This document shows positions 15,690-23,323 of a stretch of 37,328 bases of DNA, in pieces (position 1 is the stretch's first letter; each line of letters starts with the position of its first letter). This DNA is from Saprospiraceae bacterium (GTDB lineage: Bacteria > Bacteroidota > Bacteroidia > Chitinophagales > Saprospiraceae): contig JAHDCQ010000009.1 of the NCBI GenBank assembly GCA_020629845.1, positions 5,190 to 42,517 of the forward strand. The letters run 5' to 3'. The notes below the pieces were generated by a model. That model was not told the DNA's origin. It ran no database searches and saw nothing but the letters and a program-made list of their open reading frames with translations. Both the position numbers and the translations under genes were made by a program.

Positions 15690-18239
15690 CTAACGATTCA
15701 CAGCACCATTACTAATAATATTTCCGAAAAATACCGCATTCGCAAAAATCTTATTGGTACCAAACCAAAACGCCCGAAAATTCGGATTGTCTGCCATACA
15801 AATCACTTTACCCCGTCCTTTGCCACTCACTACGATACTTGCCGAGTTTTTGATAGCGTTCGTATTAGCTGGCTTGATATAACCACTCAATAAAGGATTG
15901 GCGGTATAGACTGCGGGTGTGGCATATGGATTTTTAGCCGGCTGCAAAAAAAGCGTACCTCGTCGGAAGATGGGCATGGTATTTTGCTCATAGCCATAAA
16001 AGAGCGGATGAGTTTGGTCAATGGCAATTTCAAATATTGCACCTCCTATGACATAGCTGCCGCTATCGCCTCCGCGTTTATTGTACGGGCGACGGACACT
16101 GCTATTCCTACGTGGGCTTGCTTTATATTCTACGGAAGCCAAATTTTTATCCTTTAGCCAGCCTATTGCATTTTTGATGCCGATAATCGTGCCACCTGCT
16201 AGTACCCATTCTTTCATTTCTTGAATAGCTGGTGCAGAGATGCGATTATACGAACCATTTGGCATGATGATGACATTGTATCTATCCAAATTCGCATTGG
16301 ATAATTCTGTGGTCTCAATCATGGAAACTGGAATTTCATAGCGTTGGTCAAGCTGGTGCCATACTTCGCCCGCATCATAGCTGGTCACGCCATCTCCAAC
16401 TAGTAGGAGTACCTTAGGTTGTTGCAATGGTACGAAATCAGAACTTCCCAAATCAATACCCACAGGCGAAAGTCCAGAGTCCATATCGTATATCGCCACC
16501 CCAGTTTCCTTAGCTAATTGCTGCATTAAATTATACATTGCATTGGCATTAAATGGCTGATTTTGAACGGGAATCATAATCGTTCCTTCTTTGAAGCCTT
16601 TGCCATTTATCTCGAAGGCTTGGGTAGCCACTTTAGCCCGCAAGTCTTGTTGCAAAATGCGGTTCAAAGCAGTCGGAGCATAGTATTCTTTCCACTCCAT
16701 TAAGTAAGCATACTCGCTAAAATCAGGCGCGATGCCTTGTGTACGCGTCGCTTCTATAGTCACCTTTTCCCCTAAGTTGATATTGCCCTTTACTGCTGCA
16801 TATTGTAGGTTGAAGGCAAGTGGTAGCGTCCAAGTAGAAACATCATAAAAAAGACTATCCTGGAAGCTCGTACTGGTCTCAAACATACCGCGAATAAGGC
16901 GATACTGTGCTTGATTGGTAGGTACGATATAGCTATTGTTTGCTTTGAATTGCTTGCCATTCGCATTTATGGTGGCATTATTTTTATGCACTTCTACTTT
17001 ATGTTGCAAAAGCAGCTTTAGGAACTCTTGTAGTTTGCCTTTATCATTTGGTTCTGCAAAAACGTAGCCTTTTACGGGTGCGCGGCGGGCTTCATTCATA
17101 GCTGATTGATAAAAATCGCGCTGATAGTTAAGCAAGTCTTCACGCAATGCGATAGCAGCTTCTTGGGTAGAAAAAGAAGTAACTACCTGATTGCGAATAG
17201 TAAAAGGAAACGACAATTTGCCATTATCTGTCTCTTGCAAATGCCCACGCGAACTTGCCTGCTCGAATAAAATGCCTATTCCCCCATTCGCATCAGGATA
17301 AGTAGAGCCTTTGCCGTAGTAGAAGTCGTCATAGCGTTCTTTAGAGAAATAAAGTGAGCCAATTTCATCCAAGGCTGCAGCGTGGAATTCTCCGATTTTG
17401 CCTGTCAATTCTTGATTTTTAGGCGGTGTAATGGGATTGGTGCGTTGTGGTACACCTGGTTGGAAAAAGAAAGTTGAGTTACTTCCCATTTCATGGTGAT
17501 CCGTCAGGATATTGGGTTTCCATTCATGGAAGACACGGATGCGGCCACGGCTTTCAGGATGCTGAATAGGCAGCCAATCACGGTTCAAATCGAACCAATA
17601 ATGGTTGGTGCGTCCGCGTGGCCATTCCTCGTCATATTCGCGATCTTGAGGGTCGGAGGTGAGGTGCTTGTTTTTGTGCATATTCGCCCAAGTCGAAAAA
17701 CGATGGAAACCATCAGGATTGAAGCAAGGATCGAGCAAAATGACCGCATTATCTAGCAATCGGTCTATATCACGGCCTTTTGCTGCTGCCAGATAATAAG
17801 CTACTAAGGCTGCAGCATTGCCTCCACTCGCCTCATTGCCATGTATACTATAGCCTTGATAGACCACTACGGGCATCTTGCTGGTGTTCAAGTCTGCTGC
17901 TAGACTTGGGTTGCATAGCGCGACGTGTTCTTCTTTGATAGCATCTATGCGTTCTAGATTTTTTTCAGAACTTATCAAAAGGTAGGATAAGGGACGTTCT
18001 TCGTAGGAACGTGCATACTCTATATAATGCATGCGTGGCGATTGCTCAGCAAGGCGTTGCATATACATATAGAGTTTATCATGACTTAAGTGCCATTCGC
18101 CTACTTGGTGTCCGAAAAATTGTTCAGGGCGGGTAATATCTTCATTGTATTTTACATCTGGCAGATAATAGTTTAGGTCAATTTGTGCTATAGATAAACT
18201 AGTAATTAACAGAAAAGTAAGTAGTAAGTAGTAGCGCAT
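15690..18239 (-). CDS. secreted M14 family zinc carboxypeptidase
   Basis: This 849-residue exported metallopeptidase begins with signal peptide MRYYLLLTFLLITSLSIAQ. The M14 domain (about 40-380) has zinc ligands His and Glu in YQGYSIHGNEASGGN, FNPDGFHRFSTWANMH, the Arg-bearing FDLNRDWLP, a third zinc His in NILTDHHEMGS, and the likely catalytic Glu in GILFEQASSRG. The C-terminal half includes a class I glutamine-amidotransferase-like fold (VLLLVGDGVTSYDAGEVWHQ and later NVIIMPNGSY), a common companion of long Bacteroidota M14 proteins. It probably trims peptides outside the cytosol. Two small membrane genes and a DinB-like gene follow closely on the same strand. Confidence 0.9.
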   Translation of the reverse strand: MRYYLLLTFLLITSLSIAQIDLNYYLPDVKYNEDITRPEQFFGHQVGEWHLSHDKLYMYMQRLAEQSPRMHYIEYARSYEERPLSYLLISSEKNLERIDAIKEEHVALCNPSLAADLNTSKMPVVVYQGYSIHGNEASGGNAAALVAYYLAAAKGRDIDRLLDNAVILLDPCFNPDGFHRFSTWANMHKNKHLTSDPQDREYDEEWPRGRTNHYWFDLNRDWLPIQHPESRGRIRVFHEWKPNILTDHHEMGSNSTFFFQPGVPQRTNPITPPKNQELTGKIGEFHAAALDEIGSLYFSKERYDDFYYGKGSTYPDANGGIGILFEQASSRGHLQETDNGKLSFPFTIRNQVVTSFSTQEAAIALREDLLNYQRDFYQSAMNEARRAPVKGYVFAEPNDKGKLQEFLKLLLQHKVEVHKNNATINANGKQFKANNSYIVPTNQAQYRLIRGMFETSTSFQDSLFYDVSTWTLPLAFNLQYAAVKGNINLGEKVTIEATRTQGIAPDFSEYAYLMEWKEYYAPTALNRILQQDLRAKVATQAFEINGKGFKEGTIMIPVQNQPFNANAMYNLMQQLAKETGVAIYDMDSGLSPVGIDLGSSDFVPLQQPKVLLLVGDGVTSYDAGEVWHQLDQRYEIPVSMIETTELSNANLDRYNVIIMPNGSYNRISAPAIQEMKEWVLAGGTIIGIKNAIGWLKDKNLASVEYKASPRRNSSVRRPYNKRGGDSGSYVIGGAIFEIAIDQTHPLFYGYEQNTMPIFRRGTLFLQPAKNPYATPAVYTANPLLSGYIKPANTNAIKNSASIVVSGKGRGKVICMADNPNFRAFWFGTNKIFANAVFFGNIISNGAVNR

Positions 18240-18267
18240 GAGTAGGAATTTATTACTGAATTCACCC

Positions 18268-18275
18268 CAAAAGTA
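18268..18275 (-). promoter_or_regulatory. candidate -7 element for the M14 peptidase
   Basis: On the minus strand TACTTTTG matches TAnnTTTG exactly and lies 28 bp before the start codon at 18239. No TTG box was found at the ideal distance. Confidence 0.45.
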
Positions 18276-18308
18276 AGAATAGAAATGGAATTGCTAAAAT
18301 CGTAGTAG

Positions 18309-18470
18309 TTTAGCCGCGACTTTTTCGTGCAGCGTGATGGAGATATAGTAGATACCGCAGGCAATCCCTTGCTCTATTTCTGGGATATACCTGCTGGCGA
18401 ATATCAAGTGGCAGTACGGCACCGCAATCACCTCGGTGTGCTATCCCAAACTACGGTAACTGTAGACTAA
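18309..18470 (+). pseudogene. orphan C-terminal fragment of a secreted Bacteroidota protein gene
   Basis: A frame opens after stops at 18303-18308 and ends at TAA 18468-18470. It encodes about 53 residues including QRDGDIVDTAGNPLLYF and YQVAVRHRNHLGVLS. I recognise VQRDGDIVD...VAVRHRNHLGV as a segment typical of C-terminal domains in large secreted proteins of Saprospiraceae-like bacteria. There is no start codon suited to a complete protein and the bulk of such a gene is absent, so this is probably a remnant left by deletion or rearrangement. Family recognition is from memory. Confidence 0.55.
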
Positions 18471-18481
18471 AACCTAATTTT

Positions 18482-18524
18482 TGAGGCTGTGGGGTACAAA
18501 ATTCCACAGCCTCACTTATCTTCG
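18482..18524 (+). promoter_or_regulatory. 11-bp stem hairpin abutting a -7-like box
   Basis: TGAGGCTGTGG (18482-18492) and CCACAGCCTCA (18504-18514) form a perfect stem with an 11-base loop. TATCTTCG (18517-18524) follows, a TAnnTTCG variant of the Bacteroidota -7 box, 13 bp before the ATG at 18538. The hairpin could terminate the remnant transcript upstream or act as an operator over the -33 region. Confidence 0.45.
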
Positions 18525-18537
18525 CCCAAAAAACGAA

Positions 18538-19971
18538 ATGCTCCCTACGCTGTCCAAGCAACAATATCAATTGGCTCTGCAACTCATCGGTCATGCCTTC
18601 TTTTGGGTACTGATAGCTTGGAGTATTCTGTTTTATAAAGAGCGGATGCTGAATTTTGATTCCGCCTATTATTGCTTCAATATCCTCCGAACGGGCGAGT
18701 TTTTCCTACCCCATGACCGCACGATTAATTATGCCTCCCAATGGCTGCCACTGCTTGCTATGCAAATGGGCTGCTCACTCAAGACCTTTCTTATGGTCTA
18801 TTCGGCTTCTTTTATAGTGCTACATTACCTGATGTATAATCTCATTGTATATGGTTTCAGGAATGCAGAAACTGGTATTTTTCTCGCGCTATGCATGTGT
18901 CTCACCACGCGTTATAAATTCTATTCAGGGATTTCAGAAATCTATTTTTCATTAGTGTTAGCCGCTCTATTTGTGGCTTGGCTTTCTAAAAATCGTAGCC
19001 TTTTTCCAAAGCTTAGCAATATTCAACATGTACTCATTGCTTGTCTCATTACACTTGTTTGTACTACAGCGCACCCAATTATTGTGCTGCCTATGTTGGC
19101 TTTTCTAGGTTTCGATTGGTTCTATCATAAGCGGTGGTTCGATGGCTGGAATTGGAGCATTATTGCTTTTGTGTTAGCGGCTTTTAGCTATCGCTACTGG
19201 GCAATAAAAAGTAGCTCCTACGAAGGTAATCGCCTCGGCAATGCTTGGGAACAATTCGAAGCCATTTATACGCCTACCGAGTTTCGATCTTGGCATATTA
19301 TCAAATATTTCTTGGAAACAGAATATACCCTAGCTGCTGCTGTTTTTATTATTTTAGTAGGCATACTATTTTGGCAACGAAAAATCCTAAGCGGGCTTTT
19401 TCTATTACTTTGCACCGTACTTTTAGCATTGCTAGTGTTCGTCACTTATTCCTATCTCACCAGCGATACCTACTTTATGATTGATGGCTACTTGGGACTT
19501 ATTGGTATAGTATGGGCAATTCCAATACTATTTGTAGTCTTAAAGTCAGAACGCTATTGGTGGAGCATTTTACTATCTGTGGGATTGCTAGGGTTTAGCT
19601 TACAGCGCACCTATTCTAAACATACCTTCTTCAAAGAACGTCTTGAATATCTAACTTACTTGATGGACAATAATGGCGATGCAGAACACCGAAAACTAAC
19701 GATGCAAGTGCAAACCTTCGACTGGTCGAAAACCTGGCTGCGCTGGGCAATTCCCTATGAAACACTTTTGCTGTCTTCTGTAGAAAGTCCTGATAGTACC
19801 AAAACCGTCTATATCGCCGATTGGGATGCGGATATGGAAAAAATTCTAAGTATTAGTGATAAACTCCATGATGAGATGCATCCTATCAGTAGTTTACCTC
19901 GTCTTTACTTCAAATTAGATACAAATGAATATGTAAAAATCACAGATGCACCAGCTAAAACGAAAAAATGA
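18538..19971 (+). CDS. polytopic membrane protein, unknown
   Basis: This 477-residue protein has roughly ten hydrophobic helices between residues 10 and about 365, and a soluble C-terminal tail of about 110 residues. The start is the ATG at 18538; the frame extends to a TTG at 18481, but that region is a hairpin and promoter-like. After the first helix comes NFDSAYYCFNILRTGEFF, an acidic pair followed by hydrophobics that recalls the first periplasmic loop of GT-C glycosyltransferases, but the match is weak. It is followed by a 255-bp spacer and ExbB. Likely an envelope protein; function unknown. Confidence 0.75.
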   Translation: MLPTLSKQQYQLALQLIGHAFFWVLIAWSILFYKERMLNFDSAYYCFNILRTGEFFLPHDRTINYASQWLPLLAMQMGCSLKTFLMVYSASFIVLHYLMYNLIVYGFRNAETGIFLALCMCLTTRYKFYSGISEIYFSLVLAALFVAWLSKNRSLFPKLSNIQHVLIACLITLVCTTAHPIIVLPMLAFLGFDWFYHKRWFDGWNWSIIAFVLAAFSYRYWAIKSSSYEGNRLGNAWEQFEAIYTPTEFRSWHIIKYFLETEYTLAAAVFIILVGILFWQRKILSGLFLLLCTVLLALLVFVTYSYLTSDTYFMIDGYLGLIGIVWAIPILFVVLKSERYWWSILLSVGLLGFSLQRTYSKHTFFKERLEYLTYLMDNNGDAEHRKLTMQVQTFDWSKTWLRWAIPYETLLLSSVESPDSTKTVYIADWDADMEKILSISDKLHDEMHPISSLPRLYFKLDTNEYVKITDAPAKTKK

Positions 19972-20090
19972 GGCTTCCATTCTTCATTTTTTTAATAAAA
20001 GCCTACTTTTAGGCGCACGAAACAAAAGCTGGATGAAAACAAGACAATTATTCATTCTCCAGTACCGTTTCTAAAAAATCGCAAGAAGAT

Positions 20091-20139
20091 AAGTAGTCGA
20101 GTGTAAATAATTTCCGCTACTATTTATATTCGACTACTT
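20091..20139 (+). promoter_or_regulatory. 19-bp hairpin containing a -7-like box before exbB
   Basis: 20091-20109 and 20121-20139 are inverted repeats, 17 of 19 exact with the other two pairable as G-U. The right arm contains TATATTCG (20125-20132), the same octamer as the typA candidate -7 box. It lies 88 bp before the exbB ATG. It may be the end of the upstream transcript, an exbB promoter, or both. Positions 19972-20090 show nothing else clear. Confidence 0.4.
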
Positions 20140-20167
20140 AAAAATTAATAACTAAATAAAGTTCATC

Positions 20168-20195
20168 GTCCACCGTTAGCCGTCTACCGTCCAGC
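20168..20195. repeat. four 7-bp units (GTCTACC-like) before exbB
   Basis: GTCCACC, GTTAGCC, GTCTACC and GTCCAGC lie head to tail. Related units appear in reverse orientation just after the S9 peptidase at 29073-29100 (GGTAAGC, GGCGGAC, GGTAGAC). The remainder of the leader to 20226 contains GCGAAGC, which can fold as a very small hairpin. Confidence 0.5.
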
Positions 20196-20226
20196 GAAGC
20201 GACTGTGAATCGTTCACCGTAATACT

Positions 20227-20922
20227 ATGTTTGATTATTTGTTATTGTTCCAAACCGCAGAACTAGAAGGCGCAGAAGAAGGGAGTGTGCAGAGTCAGAG
20301 TATCATGGATATTATCCTCAATTCTGGACCAATGGGTATCGGGATTGTATTGATTCTATTGGTACTTATGGTAATAGCAGCCTATATTTTCATTGAACGT
20401 TGGCTAACGATAAAGCAAGCTGGTCGCATTGATGAAAGCTTTATGAATAACATTCGTGCCAATGTACAATCGGGAAATATTCATGGCGCACGTGCCTTAT
20501 GCCAAAATACCGATTCGCCTGTAGCGCGTATGGTAGAAAAAGGTTTACAACGCATCGGAAAGCCCTTGAAGGACATAGACGCTGCTATCGAAAATGTGGG
20601 TAATTTGGAAATCTTCAAATTAGAAAAGAATCTTTCCACCCTCGCAAGTATTGCAGGTGCTGCTCCCATGATTGGCTTCTTCGGAACAGTAACGGGTATG
20701 ATACTCGCCTTCTACGAAATGGCAACACAGGAAAATGTGACGCCGAGCGTATTAGCAGGTGGTATCTACCAAGCTCTTTTGACCACAGCATTCGGACTAT
20801 TCATCGGTATTATTGCGTTCGTAGGCTACAATATCCTAGTAGCCAATGTAGAACAGGTCATCTACAAAATGGAGCGCACTACTACCGACTTCATGGACTT
20901 ATTGCAAGAACCGACTATGTAG
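20227..20922 (+). CDS. exbB: MotA/TolQ/ExbB proton channel family protein
   Basis: This 231-residue inner-membrane protein forms the proton-conducting stator that powers TonB-dependent or Tol-type envelope work. After a short N-terminus there is helix MGIGIVLILLVLMVIAAYIF (about 36-55), a cytosolic loop of about 70 residues, then the conserved LASIAGAAPMIGFFGTVTGMILAF (about 137-160) and ALLTTAFGLFIGIIAFVGYN (about 182-201), the two hairpin helices of ExbB. Two ExbD genes follow in the same direction, the normal ExbB-ExbD pairing. No TonB gene is adjacent. Assignment to ExbB rather than TolQ rests on the double ExbD context, common in Bacteroidota. Confidence 0.93.
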   Translation: MFDYLLLFQTAELEGAEEGSVQSQSIMDIILNSGPMGIGIVLILLVLMVIAAYIFIERWLTIKQAGRIDESFMNNIRANVQSGNIHGARALCQNTDSPVARMVEKGLQRIGKPLKDIDAAIENVGNLEIFKLEKNLSTLASIAGAAPMIGFFGTVTGMILAFYEMATQENVTPSVLAGGIYQALLTTAFGLFIGIIAFVGYNILVANVEQVIYKMERTTTDFMDLLQEPTM

Positions 20923-20926
20923 GTTG

Positions 20927-20996
20927 TATTAGGTATTAAGTATTAAGTATCAGGTACAAGCCGCGCTACTTAATACCTGATACCTAATACCTAATA
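20927..20996. repeat. heptad palindrome A, exbB-exbD spacer
   Basis: The left arm 20927-20956 consists of 7-bp units of the form TATTARG. The right arm 20967-20996 consists of CCTAATA-like units, and the arms are complementary at 25 of 30 positions with only transitions at the rest. The 10-base centre is CAAGCCGCGC. The element fills almost the whole spacer. Confidence 0.85.
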
Positions 20997-21008
20997 CTTA
21001 TCTCACCA

Positions 21009-21407
21009 ATGGGATTAAAAAAAACAAATAAGGTCAGTGCCGAATTTAGTATGTCGTCTTTGACGGACATCATTTTCTTGCTCCTGATTTTCTTCATGCT
21101 GACTTCTACACTAGTACAAATTCATCCATTCGATTTACCTGAGTCAGACTCTAAGGCAATCGCACCTACGGATTTGGTGGTATCTATTGACGAAGATGGA
21201 AAGTATAGCTTGAATAATACAGAGCTATCGAAGCGTGGACTAGAACAAGCTTTGCGCCAAAAGAAAGCAGAAGCAGAAAATAAAGAAAACCTGACCGTAA
21301 CCATCGTTTCGCATGTAGATAATAAGTTCAATGAAACGCTCTACGTGATGAAACTAGCGAATAAACTCCGCTTAAAAGCGATTATGGCAACGCAGCCAAA
21401 GTCTTAG
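21009..21407 (+). CDS. exbD: ExbD/TolR family protein, first copy
   Basis: This 132-residue protein has a short cytosolic N-terminus (MGLKKTNKVSAEFSMSS), one membrane helix (LTDIIFLLLIFFMLTSTLV, about 18-36) with the conserved Asp that carries protons with ExbB, and a periplasmic domain of about 90 residues. It couples proton flow to envelope energy transduction. It lies between heptad palindromes A and B. Residues 1-37 closely match the second ExbD, whereas the periplasmic domains differ, so the two probably form heteromers or serve different partners. Confidence 0.93.
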   Translation: MGLKKTNKVSAEFSMSSLTDIIFLLLIFFMLTSTLVQIHPFDLPESDSKAIAPTDLVVSIDEDGKYSLNNTELSKRGLEQALRQKKAEAENKENLTVTIVSHVDNKFNETLYVMKLANKLRLKAIMATQPKS

Positions 21408-21411
21408 GTTG

Positions 21412-21481
21412 TATTAGGTATTAAGTATTAAGTATCAGGTACACGCCGCGCTACTTAATACCTAATACCTAATACCTAATA
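21412..21481. repeat. heptad palindrome B, exbD-exbD spacer
   Basis: The left arm 21412-21441 is identical over its 30 bp to that of element A, and identity continues upstream through the TAG stop codon. The right arm is 21452-21481. The centre is CACGCCGCGC, one base different from element A. Downstream similarity reaches the ATGGG start of the following gene in both cases. Confidence 0.85.
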
Positions 21482-21492
21482 CCATCTCAAAA

Positions 21493-21885
21493 ATGGGCTT
21501 ACGAAAAAAAAGTAAAGTAAACGCACAGTTCAATATGTCCTCTTTGACGGACATTATTTTTCTGTTATTAATATTCTTCATGCTAACGTCTTCGCTGATT
21601 CAGCCGAATGCGATTAATATGAAATTGCCAACCACCTCACGCACGAAAGCACCTTCGCAGAAAAAACTCGATAAGGTGGAAATACGCAAAGGCGGCAAAT
21701 ACTACTTCAATGGCAAGCGCGTAAATCTAGAAGATTTGGAACGTCGTCTAGCTAGTAAAGCAAGTGGTGGTAACTATAACTTAGGCGTTTCCAATACTAA
21801 AGATGCGACGGGCGGTGATGTCGCCCCTGTATTAGATATGACGCTCCGCTTGAAGATAAATCCTGTGTTTTTGACTGATATTTAA
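21493..21885 (+). CDS. exbD: ExbD/TolR family protein, second copy
   Basis: This 130-residue paralogue has N-terminus MGLRKKSKVNAQFNMSSLTD, the same membrane helix with its proton-relay Asp (SLTDIIFLLLIFFMLTSSLI) and a periplasmic domain rich in Lys and Gly (KKLDKVEIRKGGKYYFNGKR). Two ExbD genes behind one ExbB are frequent in Bacteroidota. It is flanked by heptad palindromes B and C. The dehydratase gene follows after 83 bp, possibly on the same transcript. Confidence 0.92.
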   Translation: MGLRKKSKVNAQFNMSSLTDIIFLLLIFFMLTSSLIQPNAINMKLPTTSRTKAPSQKKLDKVEIRKGGKYYFNGKRVNLEDLERRLASKASGGNYNLGVSNTKDATGGDVAPVLDMTLRLKINPVFLTDI

Positions 21886-21891
21886 TGATCG

Positions 21892-21961
21892 TATTAGGTG
21901 CGAGGTATTAAGTATTAGGTACGAGCCGTGCTACTTAATACCTGCTACTTAATACCTAATA
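21892..21961. repeat. heptad palindrome C, exbD-dehydratase spacer
   Basis: This is a more diverged relative of A and B: left arm 21892-21921, right arm 21932-21961, centre CGAGCCGTGC. The start of each arm keeps the TATTAGG and CCTAATA units, while inner units have changed. It ends 7 bp before the next start codon. Confidence 0.8.
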
Positions 21962-21968
21962 CCAAAAC

Positions 21969-22961
21969 ATGCAACTTCGTCCTTCCACTAAGCAAGTCAC
22001 GACTTTCCAGACTGTTCCCACTATAGCAGATATACAAATAGCGCATGAGGCAATCGCGCCCTACATTCATCGCACACCGATTTTGACTTCGCAAAGCATT
22101 AATAAAATTGCAGGCGCGGAGCTGTATTTTAAATGCGAAAATTTCCAGAAAATAGGGGCGTTCAAAATGCGCGGTGCAACTTGTGCGGCATTAGGACTTC
22201 GTGAAGCGGAACGCGCGAAGGGTTTAGCGACGCATTCTTCAGGCAATCATGCACAGGCAGTCGCTTTGAGCGCGAAAAACCTCGGCACAAAAGCCTATAT
22301 CGTAATGCCAAGCAATGCCCCCGAAATAAAGAAGCAAGCCACGGCAGGCTATGGCGCGGAAATCACCTTCTGCGAACCGACTTTGGAAGCGCGCGAAAGT
22401 ACCCTCGAAAAAGTAGTAGCTCGCACAGGCGCGACTTTCATTCATCCATTCGATAATTACAATGTGATAGCAGGGCAAGCGACCTGCGCCAAAGAAATCA
22501 TAGAAGATTGCCCGATTCTGGATGCACTTGTTGCGCCCGTTGGAGGCGGTGGTTTGATGAGTGGTACAGCACTCGCAGCACGCTATTTTTCGCCTATGAC
22601 AAAAGTATATGGCGCAGAACCTGAAATTGTGAATGATGCCTATCGTTCCTTCAAAAGTGGCGAAATGCAGAAAAATACGCGTATTGACACTATCGCGGAT
22701 GGCTTGCGTACCAATCTTTCTGAAAAGACTTTTTCCATCATCAAGGAGCATCTCACGGATATATTTGAGGTGAATGAAGAAGAGATAATTGCAGCCATGC
22801 GGATGATTTGGGAACGCCTAAAAATCATCATTGAACCCTCTTGTGCCGTGCCTTTAGCGGCTATTTTGAGACATCCGGAACCGTTTGCTCAAAAGAAAGT
22901 AGGCCTTATCCTTACAGGTGGTAACGTAGACTTAAATAAGCTACCGTTCACCAAAGCCTAG
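21969..22961 (+). CDS. threonine/serine dehydratase family PLP enzyme
   Basis: This 330-residue fold-type II PLP enzyme probably deaminates threonine or serine to a 2-oxo acid. The PLP Lys lies in KIGAFKMRGA (about 65), substrate binding is THSSGNHAQA, and the phosphate-binding glycine loop is APVGGGGLMSG (about 188-198). The chain ends after LTGGNVDL and has no C-terminal ACT regulatory domain, so it resembles the catabolic TdcB or serine-racemase/threo-3-hydroxyaspartate lyase branch more than biosynthetic IlvA. It sits behind the ExbD genes and before a strong terminator, so it probably ends the operon. Functional coupling with ExbB/ExbD is not obvious. Confidence 0.88.
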   Translation: MQLRPSTKQVTTFQTVPTIADIQIAHEAIAPYIHRTPILTSQSINKIAGAELYFKCENFQKIGAFKMRGATCAALGLREAERAKGLATHSSGNHAQAVALSAKNLGTKAYIVMPSNAPEIKKQATAGYGAEITFCEPTLEARESTLEKVVARTGATFIHPFDNYNVIAGQATCAKEIIEDCPILDALVAPVGGGGLMSGTALAARYFSPMTKVYGAEPEIVNDAYRSFKSGEMQKNTRIDTIADGLRTNLSEKTFSIIKEHLTDIFEVNEEEIIAAMRMIWERLKIIIEPSCAVPLAAILRHPEPFAQKKVGLILTGGNVDLNKLPFTKA

Positions 22962-23071
22962 CTGTTTTGTACCAGCCCGTCTAATAGGTTCTCCACTACC
23001 TAAAGTGGGCTTGGAAACGCGTTTGTTTGCGCTTACCTTGCAGGCGTGTAGTTTTCTCATAGTAAGTATCT

Positions 23072-23109
23072 GCCCTCCCATCCTCCTCCTTTGGATGGGA
23101 GGGCTTTTT
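23072..23109 (+). terminator. strong intrinsic terminator
   Basis: GCCCTCCCATCC (23072-23083) and GGATGGGAGGGC (23093-23104) form a perfect 12-bp GC-rich stem with a 9-base loop, followed by TTTTT. It ends the exbB-exbD-exbD-dehydratase transcript 110 bp after the last stop. Confidence 0.92.
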
Positions 23110-23140
23110 GGTTGACAAAAACTATTATGGCTCATGGAAT

Positions 23141-23250
23141 ATTTTAGCGGAATAAAGACTTTTAGGCACTAGGGTGAAAAGTGTGGGGAGTTATTTTTTC
23201 TTACTCCAATGGAACGCGTTCCATTGAAATGAAAGGATTTCCGCTAAAAT
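23141..23250. repeat. 110-bp element with terminal inverted repeats and a central palindrome
   Basis: The ends ATTTTAGCGGAA (23141-23152) and TTCCGCTAAAAT (23239-23250) are perfect 12-bp inverted repeats. Inside, CAATGGAACGCGTTCCATTG (23207-23226) is a perfect 20-bp palindrome. The arrangement resembles a miniature inverted-repeat element or a compound operator for the DUF3291 gene starting at 23324. No target-site duplication is obvious. Confidence 0.6.
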
Positions 23251-23323
23251 GTTTGAAGAGCCACTATTATACTTGACATTCTCCCCCAAAATCCACATAT
23301 TTCGACCTCAAAAACAAGCAAAC

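Noticed and set aside
20927-21961. The three exb spacers as tRNA, riboswitch or attachment sites
   Set aside because: They are pure short-unit inverted repeats with no cloverleaf, no conserved aptamer core and no integrase gene.
21969-22961. Calling the dehydratase biosynthetic ilvA
   Set aside because: No C-terminal ACT domain and no branched-chain amino acid genes nearby.
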